Under the pieces are notes generated by a model, which saw nothing but the letters and a program-made list of their open reading frames with translations, did no database searches and was not told where the DNA came from. The position numbers and the translations under genes are program-made. Source: Sitta carolinensis (lineage: Eukaryota > Chordata > Aves > Passeriformes > Sittidae). From it: a stretch of 64,000 nt of DNA. The stretch covers positions 110,741,108 to 110,805,107 of the forward strand of contig CM063283.1 in NCBI GenBank assembly GCA_032173965.1, read 5' to 3'. Below are positions 38,901 to 50,900 of the stretch, piece by piece. The first letter of the stretch is position 1. Every line of letters begins with the position of its first letter.

Positions 38901-41900
38901 AAACAGCTTGTATCTGACACTTTGCCAAAGTGCACAAGTCACTGCAGATTGTCTCTCTCCCAAATATTGATCTTGCCTTACCTTTTACTTTTTCCAGCTC
39001 GTTTTGCTGCCAAGGCTTGACAGCCTTTTTCTTTCGCTTTCGCCTCCCAGATTCATCATCGTCTTCATCTGAAGAAACATCTTCGGGAATATCTTGGGGA
39101 AGATCCCTGTTGAGGAAGGATAAGGTTATCAGAAAACTGAGAGTCCTACTTCTATGAACAGTTATTCTGTTCATATGCAGCATAACTCCCACAGAAAGAA
39201 AAACAAACTCCCTTTTCCCCACTCAACCTTAAAGAAAAGCATACTTTTCTTCCTATTTGTTTAAGCAAAAATAATCATCTTTCATTTAAGGATAAAGTAT
39301 TGCTCAAATTGTGAAAGAAATGTTGCCATCTCACAAAAAATGTGTAATGTGTCCTCATAAGATTTAAAAAAACCCACAAGACCCCCAATATAATATTTTT
39401 GACATACACATTAAAAAAGAGGGAAAAAAAATTAATTCCAATACACATTGTATAGTAACATTATATATAATTTTATGGAAAATAACTACTGTCTCTGCTG
39501 CTCAGTCCTCACCTTCTGCTAAGTCCTGGAACCTGCAGGTGAGAGGAACGGGAAAAAGAAAAACCAAAACATTGTTACTCATTCAGTACCAATAGTAACA
39601 CTAACAGAACAGCATCATTGTATGTACTACAGTTTTGTCAAAATAGGAACAACATATTTTTGCACAGGAAGTTAAGAAAAGATCCAGAAAAGATCTGCCT
39701 TAGAAACCCCCAAACTCAAAACAATTCACTGAAATTATTGAGCAAACTGCAGTTTAACACTTTTCCTGCATCTTTCCTTGCATCACACCCAACCTGATGT
39801 CACATCCTGCAGTTCAAACCCACACTGTGCAGATGAACCCCAGCTGGCTGCAGCTGGCTGGTACCAATGAGGAACAGCATGACAATGTCAGCAGGAAAAG
39901 AGAGGGTGGGCAGAAAGAAAATCAAAGTAGCTTAGGACAAGGTGTATTTCAGCAGAACTCACTTTTTGACCAGCTTGTACAGCCGCTTTCTGTTCAGGGA
40001 AGGTGTATTTTTCTTGCTTGCAAATTGGAAGATTTTGTCAGCAACAGCCTTGTAATCAAACTGTTGGAGGAAAGTACAACACAGCTATTCTTAGTTTATC
40101 CATGCAAGATGACCCAGTGCAACTCGTGTTAGGAATGTATCAAGTACTAAAGTTCAATAGGTAAATTGTAAAGATACACATCCTGAAACAGACACTTCCT
40201 TTAAACCCCAAATGTTTTCCTCTGTTGAAACTCACGCCCCCTTCACACACTGACTTGTACAGATGGCTGCTTCATTAACAGAACAGCTGAACTTGGTAGC
40301 ACTTTCTCAAACATTCATAACCTTACTTCTTACTCAAGAGAGAAGCCAACCCACTTCAAAACTCCCATAAATATTTAGCTAAATATCAGATTTGAAGCGT
40401 GCCACGTCCTAGTTCTCGCTTAAAAGCCACAGATGCATGAAGTGTATCCACCTGCATGTGTGTTTGATGGGAGGACCTGTCAGAATCACTACATTGCACT
40501 GCCCTGGGTCTAGAAAACCCAAATTGTAACATCTTACCCTCTCTCCTATGTATTCCATCATCCATGTTCAATGAAAATTAGGCTGATTGCTTCCCCACCC
40601 TCACTGACTAGGCTTTTAGCACACACATTTTTTAACTCTTGAAACAGGGAGGAGCAGAAAACAGAAGTTATGGGAGAGAGGAAAGAGGAATTTAGACATG
40701 GATTTATTTTACTGCCACTCACAGAATACATAAATACAACCTTAGAATAAATCAGGAGATTAAAATTTTGTAACATGTTTATCCATTAACACCCTTTACT
40801 TCTGCACCTCTTGAAGGAGATGAGGAAAAAAGAAAGCAGATATATCAGTACCAGAGCAAAAGAGCAACAAACCTGAAGAACAGCCCCAATCCCATCATCA
40901 GCATTTTCATTGATATCCTCTTCTTTTTCAGAGTTCTGTGTTGATTTTCTTGACAGACATCCGTCTGCTATTACAGAAAAAAGACTGAATATTAACACTT
41001 TGTCTGAAATAGTGACTCCAAAAGAACAAGCTTTATTAAGTACATCTGAGGGGAAGAGAGGAAAACACAATTATCCTTACAACACCCTGAACACGTGTTT
41101 GACTGGTTCAGAGCAGAAATGTACATTCAGGAAACAGATTCTTCCATCCTATCAACTCCTACCAGGGCAATTTAGAGTTTCCTCCTTACCTCTGGTTTTA
41201 GGCATCTCTTCATTTTCCTGCTTGCCTTCCTCAGGCACATTCTCCTCATCACTGCTGGCTCCCAGCTCTTTCATCAGGTCCTCGATGGCGAAGGGGGACT
41301 GGTCCACGATCATCTCAAAGACACCGGTGGCCACAGCGTGGAGCACACGGCGACTGTGGCACAGGAGAGCAGGGTGAGCCCAAAGGCACACCATAAACAC
41401 CCTCCCCCATGTTCAAAAAGGGGCAATTTGAGGGAAAATGGATGAGAAATAACGTGGAAGAACACTGAGCTCTTCAGGAAGTAAACGTGTTACTCCCTAG
41501 ACAGAAGTCCTTTAATCCAGCAGTGTCCTGCTAATGTGCCCCTCTTAAATTTCACTGTTTATATGCTGACCTATATTACACTGCAAAGAAGCAGCTCAGG
41601 TACTCTATGCATTATAAATTAAAATAACTGGACAAATTAACCAACAAAGATTGATATAATTCTTATAAATCCATGGAGAGTATCTATAGCTTTAATAAAC
41701 ACAAATTATCTTCAAATGACTGTGCACATTGCTGGTAAAATACCCTTCTTTCTCTGCATTCTGAAATTATGATTCTTTGATCCATTTATTAGCATATTCA
41801 GAGTTTCTTAATTCTTAAAAAATATTTATGCTTTCATTAAACTTACTCCTTTGATTTGGCAGCAATTTTGCAGAAAGGTTCGATGAACTTGAGATTCTGG

Positions 41901-44900
41901 TCTGCCGTGAGCTGTTTGATTAGAAAGAAAAAAATGTGAGTACAGAAAATGGCTGTATGTGTACACTGAAATTCCTTAAATGTTGGAAATACAGGAATTG
42001 GGGGATCTTCTTTAACAGTCTTTCAGCATATTTTCTAATTCCAACTGGCAGAGGTATCCAGGGCTTTTGTTATCACTGCTACCACCAACTTCCAGGTACG
42101 CCCTGGAAGTATTATCAAAACACTGACTGCCTTGCAGACTTAATTCTGCTGAGAACAGAAACACAACAAAGTTCTTACTTTAGATAAGGAACCATGAGCA
42201 GAGAAAGCTTAAATAATTTTGTGCACTTTCCCAAAGGTCTGTAGCAGACAAGAATAAGATGTGGGTTTCTCTTAACTGGGCTGCTTGCACCAAAACCCTT
42301 TCAGCTACAGTAGAGCTAAAGATAAAGACCCTTTTCTTCAAAATCCAATTTAGGAGCATCATCTGTCATTTCAAATAGTCTGGTGGACTTGCTCCCCTCT
42401 CCAAGCTTCCAGTGACTGGCTTAGCTACAGTTGTGTGACTGTGGAGCTGCAGAAATGATTTGGGCTCCAAGTGCCCACACTTCTCTGGTGCATCCTTCTT
42501 CTCTCTCTTGATCCACAATCCAGAACCTCAAAACCTGCAGGCAGGATTGGTTTGAATATTGACTGCAAGGAACAGGAATGGAAAACTGCTGACAGCTTTG
42601 TCCATTGCAAAGAGAAGTATCAGAGGCCAGAGACAAGGGGAGGTAAATGAGGAGGAGCCTGGGACAAACATGGGGCAGCAGGAAGGGTGGAGGGACAGGA
42701 CAGATGCTCCTTGGCTTTGCTGCTGCAAAACTCTGCAGCCAAAATTAAGGGCCATAAATTAATTGCCACAGCAGCAACACAGCAGAGCAAGACAGATGTC
42801 ACCAGCAGAACAAACATCTGGATGTGGAGGGTAAACTGCACAATGCACAGACAACAATAAGCAAATCTTAGACGACTGTGAAAGTTCACTTTCCTCCTCA
42901 ATTTAGGTGCTACAGAACAAGCCAAGAGCAGGCTTTATGTCAGCCTTCGGAAAAGCAGACACTGGAAAACATGTTCACAGAAGGGAAATGACACTGAGTC
43001 CCCTCTGAAACAAACAAATGAGAACAGTCTAACTTTTCTATCACTATTTTTCCAACCTCAATTTGGAGCAGCATAGCAGCACTCAGGAACTTGAGAGAAA
43101 CTACCACATTCCACTGTCAAAGACACAAATAAAAGTAAAAAAGCATAACTCATAGTAAGTCAATTTCTTCATGCTTACTCAGTGTTGTTATATTTAAGGC
43201 CATTAAAAATTACATAAAAATGACATTTCTTCTAAGATGCTTCATGCAACAGTTAACATCAATCACGAATAAAATAACAAAGTATTTTCTAACCTCCTTT
43301 GCACCAACTTTAGCCAATTCATCCAGATAGATATCAATGAAATGGAACTTTATCCCAGTGGGAGAATTGCTGTCTGGTTCCATAACTTCTTTCATTAATA
43401 GCTGCAGCAATGATTCAATTAGACTGAAAAAAATAATAAAGTGGGGAAAAAAGAACAAGATATTCATATTCAATGGCTCATGTCTTATTTGCCTTGAAAA
43501 CAAACCATTGTCTTGAAAACAAACTCCACTTCTTTGCAGTTATGGACAGCTATCCAATTTGATTTTTTTTCCTTTTTTTACCCTGAGCCTACCATTGCTA
43601 TCTTTCAGGAAAGTGAAGTTTTGTATATTCCAAGTTTTCTCCCCGGCATTCTTTGGCATCTGCTGCAACTTTGCTCAGAACAAACATTTCCAATCCCAAA
43701 GAGAATTCAAAACATTGAAAACCCATAGACATTCTTTCAGTATTACTTTAATACACCTTTTTTCAAAAGCATTTGAAAAGACAAGAGGGAAGAAAGCCAT
43801 GCTAGGCAGCTTCTTGGCTCCACTCAGGAGGGAAAGGCAGTTCTTGAGCTCCCTCACTCTGCCAAGAAGGGAATCATGATCCTCTCCTCCCACTCTGCCT
43901 CCTTCCAGTGAAAGATGGAGGCCAAAGCCATAAGAAACCTTGTCAGAGATCAGTTTGGGTGACTGTGTGAGTGGGAAGAAAGGCTTTAGCTTTATCAAAC
44001 CTCCTCCCACACCTTCTGCTCCTGTCAAGGAACATTTTCATCTCTTCAACCTGAGGGCATTTACTCAGTGCAAAGTTAAGGTGGGACAGGAGGGATGGAG
44101 TGTCCTTAAGCTCTGCATTCCTTTCTGTTTCCATAAAAACATGCCTGTGTGCATCCCACATTTCAGAGGGTGAGAGAGAGAAAGTATAACCTTAACACTG
44201 AGTTACTGAGCACTTTCAATTAAAAGATTTAAATCTCTTCATCAGTTTAAAGACAACAAGCTTAGTGGCACAAGAGCTCTAGACAGAGCAAATTATTGCA
44301 ATTATTTGCCTTTTAATAGAATATGGGAGAAATACAGTAAAAACCACTGTTTACAACAAACAGGAGGCTAGTTTACAATTAGGGGCTTCTGTCTTACCAG
44401 AAGAGAAAACACCATGAATAACCACAGTAAAATAAATAATTAAAAAAAAAAGTCAGAGCCAATCAAAAAACCATAAACAAACAAACAAAAAATCCTTTTC
44501 TGCATTTTCTGGGATGCAGGTTCCCTGTCTAGTCTAGCTGTAAGTGATATTTCATTGATAGCTTTTCTGTCTACATCAGGAAATGAAATACATTAAATAC
44601 TGTACTTAATTTAAAGACACACCTTACTATGTTACTAAACAAAGTGAAATGAAGAACAAATAAGCCTTAATGTTAAGACTTCATGACAGTGGCATCTATG
44701 GAAGAAAACTATCTATTAAATGAAAATTAAATTCAGTGACTTGTTTATGATGCAACAACATTCAGAAATGTGCTTACCCCACATCCCATTCATTTCTTTT
44801 CAGCACTTCAAAGGATTGCCTCAAAATCAGACGCATCAGCTGCAAAGCACAAAATCTGTTAAAGATGTTGTTTATGAAAACAGGTAAAGGAGTTACTGTG

Positions 44901-47900
44901 ACTGTAATATGAACAGATTTCTTGGTAAACCTCTAGAGCAGGAAGTGGAAGCTGCCTCACACAAACGTTTTGACAGATTGTCTATCATGTAATGCAACAG
45001 AAGGGTGCTGTGAAGCCAAAAAGACAACAAACTGTTTTCATATGCTAAGCACAAAATATCCATGATTGTTTCTACTGTACAGCTTTCTCTTGATTCACAC
45101 CCCTGATTTCTCCATTATGTACCACCTTAATCTAAGAAAAGCCACAGCTTAAACTGGACACAGCAATATGGGACAGATGATAACAATAATAATTTAATTT
45201 ACTTGAAAATTGCACTAAGAAAACAGCCACATTTAACTAGCTCAAAACACTTAACTTACTGGAATAACTTATATGTGCTAATATTGGGAGAGAAAAACCA
45301 CCAGTGAATGTGCCTGCAATTAACTCCTTTCAAAGAAAGAAATAACGGGATTTTCTTCTTTACAAAGATATGCTTTTTAAGATTTTAGTTCCTGTTTTAA
45401 TATTCTGTTTCCTGTAGACAGAATTCTGACCACTGAATGAAATACAGTGAATACTTTACTGGTGGAATGTTTGGGGTTCTAGTGCAGAGTCATAAAAGAG
45501 TCTTCAAACAGTCTGATCTAAACAACTGATGTTGATGCAGTGTCCTTTGAGACAGTATTTATATTCTAGTATAGAAATCAATGAGAAAAATCACCATGTT
45601 AGAAGGGAAAGCACTTGACCATGATATAAACTGTACTGGCTTTTAGAGTCACGCAGTGGTGAGTGAAAGCCTTTAAACATCTGCAATGTGTCAAGATGAC
45701 AGCTTGTCTTCTCTTACAATACACACTGATGTTGTGCAGTCAGAGCTGCCTTCCAGCACACCAGCACCACACATTTTCCAGGAGAAACCTGGAGGTTTGG
45801 GTTTTTTTTTTGCACCCTGAGAGGTGCAATTACCATGTAGTACTTGTCCAGACGCAGATTGTCGATCCCGTTCCATTCCCGGTTCATCGTCTGCCAAAAC
45901 GTCTGGATGAACAGGTGTCCTGCAAGGGAGCAAGGAGAAACGCCTGCATGTCTGCCACAGTGGGCTTTCTGCTAGGCTGAAAGAGTATCAAGAAAGGGAT
46001 GCAGTTCCCTAGAACTCTAGAAGTCCCTAGAGCTGTGGGAAGACAGGCTTGACACTGGTAATCAATTAAAAAATTTAAATCAATTAAACTTCAGAACAAC
46101 ACAAGAAAAGGCACACAGCTACTTTTAAAAACAGGTTTAATTACAGGGACAGATTTGTATCTATTTTGTGTTTTATACACACAAGTTTGAGCAAAATATC
46201 TATTCTGCACCCATTTCTACGCATGCATTTTTGGCATTGACTGAGTACTCCATCTCATAAGCATTTTGAATATCAGGGGCTTAACAGCTCATGAAACATG
46301 GTTGGTTTTGAGTAAGAAATGCACAGAACAGTCTATGCAGAATGGAGAAGTAAGGGGACAAGTTTGTTTTGCTACCTGTCCTGAAAAATCTCACCAGTAT
46401 CACACTGAAGACACAACTCTAGTCCTGCAACAGCCAGAAAAGCCCTGCAGCTCATGCCTCCCTTAATGCAATCACACAGACCAGGTGGACAAAAAGGAAA
46501 GAAAAACCCACCAAAACAGCCCCTTCATCTGTCTGTCTTTATTCTGGCACTGTGATAGTGGAATCACCAAAGAGGGAAGCACCCTACAAAGCATGAGGTA
46601 ATTAAATAGTACTTACGAGCCTCTGTATTCTGAAACACGTGGATAAGCTGTGACATATTGGCTGCAAGTTCCTCCTAAGTAAATAAATGTAGTCAGTGTT
46701 GCATGTTTTAGAGTTTGGTCTCCTCACTAAACACATGACCAGCAAACAGGAAGAAGTATGAGTTTCCTGAAACATCTCTCAAAATGAAAAACATTCTCTC
46801 AACAGCTGCTTTAGTACTTCAGTTATCCTTGCACTGGGACTAGGGCAACTGGAAGAGAAGTGTCAAGGGTATCAAAACATGTTCATTTTTGAGATCTCTG
46901 CACAAATCATCTTCCTGACAGCAGACAAAATTAAATCAGGAGGAGAACCCCATCTATTTGAACTGATAAATGATGCAAAACTTACTTGGGGCACTACTCT
47001 CATATAGGTCTCTGTGGAAGGGTGTGAGCTATGGGTGAGATAAACCTCGTTCATGCACAGAACTGATTGGAAAATTGAAGTTACTGAGAGCTGGTACTCC
47101 AAAACCAGTATCTTTGGAAAGCAGGGCGACAAACTAGTAGAAGTTGACAAAAATATGCAAAATATGCAAAGTCGGTAGTAGAGGAAGTGCTACTGAACTA
47201 ACAAAGGAAAAGGAAGTGTGGAACTTTCACACTAAAAACTGCACAAATGTTGTAACTGCAGTTAAGGGCTTTACTGTGTTACTGCTTTAGTTACATAAAA
47301 TCAACATTTCATGAGGCATCTCTTTTAGCTCTCCTTTTGAAAGGTAAAAAGCTACACCTGCCCCCCAGAAGGTGACTCCAAAGATGACCTGTTCATGTTC
47401 AGATCACCAAGTTACAGTCACATTTTCTCCTGCATGTGCCACAGATGGGCTGCAGGGGAAGAAAAAAAAAAAAGCCTCAAAAAACCACCAAAACAAACAA
47501 ACACACAAACACCCAGTTACTATACCTGAAGCAGAGGTTTATCCTGCATCCACATACAATAGAAAAGGCCTTTCCATATTTTCAGCAGTTCCTCTTGGCT
47601 GAAGCCACCTACGGTACAGAACAAGCCTGAATGAAAGGAAAAAACCACACATTTCCATCAAAATATTTTCATGCAGTTCCCTCTGCTCCCTGTTTTCTCC
47701 TTGGTTTTTGTTATTTTCTCTGGGTTCCTACTGTAAGCATGTTAACTGGAAGGCAATTTGGCATAAACAGTAATTCAGTGACTGTAAACTTCTACCTTGT
47801 ACTGAAACAAGAAAGATTTCAAAGCAATCACAGGTAAGAGGAATACCAAGATAATTCTGATAAATGTCTCTGGCACATTTTTACACCAAGTCTGAAAGAA

Positions 47901-50900
47901 ATTTTTAATGAGCGTATCAGAATCAGTTTTACAAGAGACAACGTTTTTTGTTTTGTTTTTAACAGAAGTCTCACTTTACCAATAGTTTTACTCCTTACTA
48001 GGGGTTTGTTTTGATAGAATAAACTTCTAGCAATCAACACATTTATTTGTACACTAAACTTTATAGCCTGAGCTACTATAATGAAGGTATTTTCAATATA
48101 GTTAGTCTTGGGATGTAGTAACACCTGAATTTTAACAGCAAAAAATGTTTTCACATTCCAGAAATGAAGTACTACATGGAAAGTCACTAATACCTGCTCA
48201 AGAACTGAAATTTTAATTACATCAGTTAAATTTCTGTGAAGTAAAATTGTAACAATACATTATTACAAGGCAGCTACAATTACCTACTACAGCTATTTTC
48301 AAACTATGGCCTATTAAATACTCCCAACCAATCTCATGAAAAATTACTTTGAAAAGGCCATCATCTTCAGTAAGCTCAAATTTGCTCCAAAAAGATCACT
48401 GTCTCAGGGGTCTGCCAGTCAAAAAGCCTGAGGCCCAGTGCAAGATCTATTTTGTGCACCTTCTCCTTGGACCAAGTAATTTGAAAGCAATTATCACTCA
48501 GACAAAAACATCTGCAAGCACATTAGTCCTGCTTGCTTTAAAAGAAAGGAAGTGAGGAAATGTGCAAAATGCCGTTGTGTCCAGTAATATAAAGCATTAG
48601 TTATAAATTTAACTTAGATTTGACAGTACTTCTATGATAAAATATGAAACTATTTGATTCACTGATATAATATTCATTGAATTATTAAAATTAATAACAT
48701 TTCTTAAGGAAATTGTATGTGACATACTGAGAGGTAAGAAGCAGTTATAACCTCACAGGCAGCATTAACCCCACAGAGGCATCACCTGCTACCCATAAAT
48801 GTGGCTCAGGAGTTCACAGAATTGAATCACAGAATAACTCAGGTTGGAAAAGACCTCTCAGACAATCACTGCCAAGGCCACCACTAAACCATGTCCCCAA
48901 GTGCCACATCTACACATCTTTTAAATCCCTCCAGGGACACCAACTCTACCACTGCCCTGGACAGCCATTTCCTGTGCTTTGAGGGAAGAAAACAGATTTT
49001 CATGGGGCTGCTTTTCATGCACACAGGGCTTTGTAAAGTGTCCTAGGCAGCCCTGTGTCCATTTGACTTATGACCCTGACCAAAAATCAGAGCAATTTTC
49101 TTATCCTAGTGGCTCAAAAGGGTAGTTTCAAGACTTTGTTTTCTGTTTTTCAACTTTAGGTGCTGTCTCCAGCCACAGCTGGCAATAAGAACCATTGAAG
49201 TTATTTTAAACCCTGAATTCATTATATTAGCAACCACAGTGCCCAGAACTGAAGGCCTTCTATACCTTAAGCCTATCCTGAGAAAGATTTTGGCTTTAGG
49301 GCTTGAATTGTAACTGTCCTTACACACGGTAACTCTGTCCTATGTATTGTGGGAGCTGGGATTAACATGTTACAACCACTCAGCTACTTTAATGCAAGCC
49401 CTGTATGCATTTCTCTTTGAGAGTTGGGCTGCTTCAACACTGCTGTCATTGAACTTGTAACAATTTTTCCTATTCTAGATAATTGCAATGGCCCAGATCA
49501 TTTCAGGCACATTTCAGTGGAAATTACATAAATCCTTTACAGATACAGGCCCAAGTAAATGCAGCTCTGTCAGACAGGAAACCCACCAGCAATGTTCCCT
49601 CTTTTACTATAAGTAATTTCTGTTTACTATACTTTCAACAATTCATTTGGTAGTTCAATGCCTTCCACAGAGTTTAACTTCTTGCTGAACATTAAGAGCT
49701 CTGGCTCTCTGAAGAAGCTCCCTCAGCCTTAGCACAGAACACACAGAGCAGTGCTGTCCACCTATGCCAGCCCTGAACCTCAGGTGAACTCCAGCACTTC
49801 TTCCAAAAGTCAGCACATTCTCAACTCCTCAGGTCAGGGCATCTTACCTGGGTTGCCAGATGTGTGAATCCCTCTCAGAACACTGGATGGGTACAAGGCT
49901 GCTAATTAATAAATAACTTAAAAAAACACACCCTCTCTCCTGAACATGCTTTTTCACCAAGCCCAAAGAAGTTAATCTTTGTTTCAATACTACCAGTTTG
50001 CATAGTACCTAACAACAAGTAAATCTAAGAGCTCTGGAAATTAGTCACCCTTGTTTCCTCCTCATTTGCACTCCATGGTGTGCTGATTTTAACATGCAAA
50101 AGGTTCACAGCCCGACTGAGCAATCTCCCTGTGATGGTTTCAAGATGTCTCAAAACAGTGCCTGAACCTGCAGCCTCTTCCCCCAGTGTCCTGGGTTGAT
50201 GCTGAATTGTTTCCCCATTCGTCTATTTAACTCAGAAATAAGTTCTGCATCTTTAAAACTGGATCTGAGAGTGAAGGAGAAGCAGTGCCATGTCTGAGGC
50301 TGTTGTTTTCAAAACATAAAGATGAGAGTTTTCAGCTTCCCTTCACACACAGCCTGTGCTTTCTGCAGAGCTCTCCTTTGCTTTGGTCAGTTTTTGGCCA
50401 GCTGAAGCACAGAAGTTCTCCGGACTGTGAGGTTTTTCCCTTTTCCTGGGACTGTTTGCCCCTGCTCTGCACTGACCCCAGCAGAGCTCAGGAGCTCTCC
50501 CTGTTTCCCAGAGCCGAGGCACTGACACAGCCTGAGGGAGCGGGGCTGCACCACGGTACAGACTGATGAATTTGTCATCTCTTCAGAGTGGTGGGAGGTT
50601 TTGTTCTTTAGTATTCATTTGTTGTGCTTTGCCTGTAAAATAAACACATTTTTTTCCACTTTCCTCTAAGGGAAATTTCTTCAGAACCAGTTGGGGTAGG
50701 GGCCGTTTGGATTTGTTTTCTAGAGGGACCCATTCGGAGGTTCTTCCCAAATTTGCCTTAAACCAGGACACCCAGTTAGGGGCACTCCTGCCCTTCTTGT
50801 GGCTGCTTCCACAAACTGCGAGGAATCTGCACTGTGCAGGGAGATGCACAGAGCACTGCTGAACAGAGCCCCCCTCAGAAAGTTTCCAGAGCTAGAAAAT

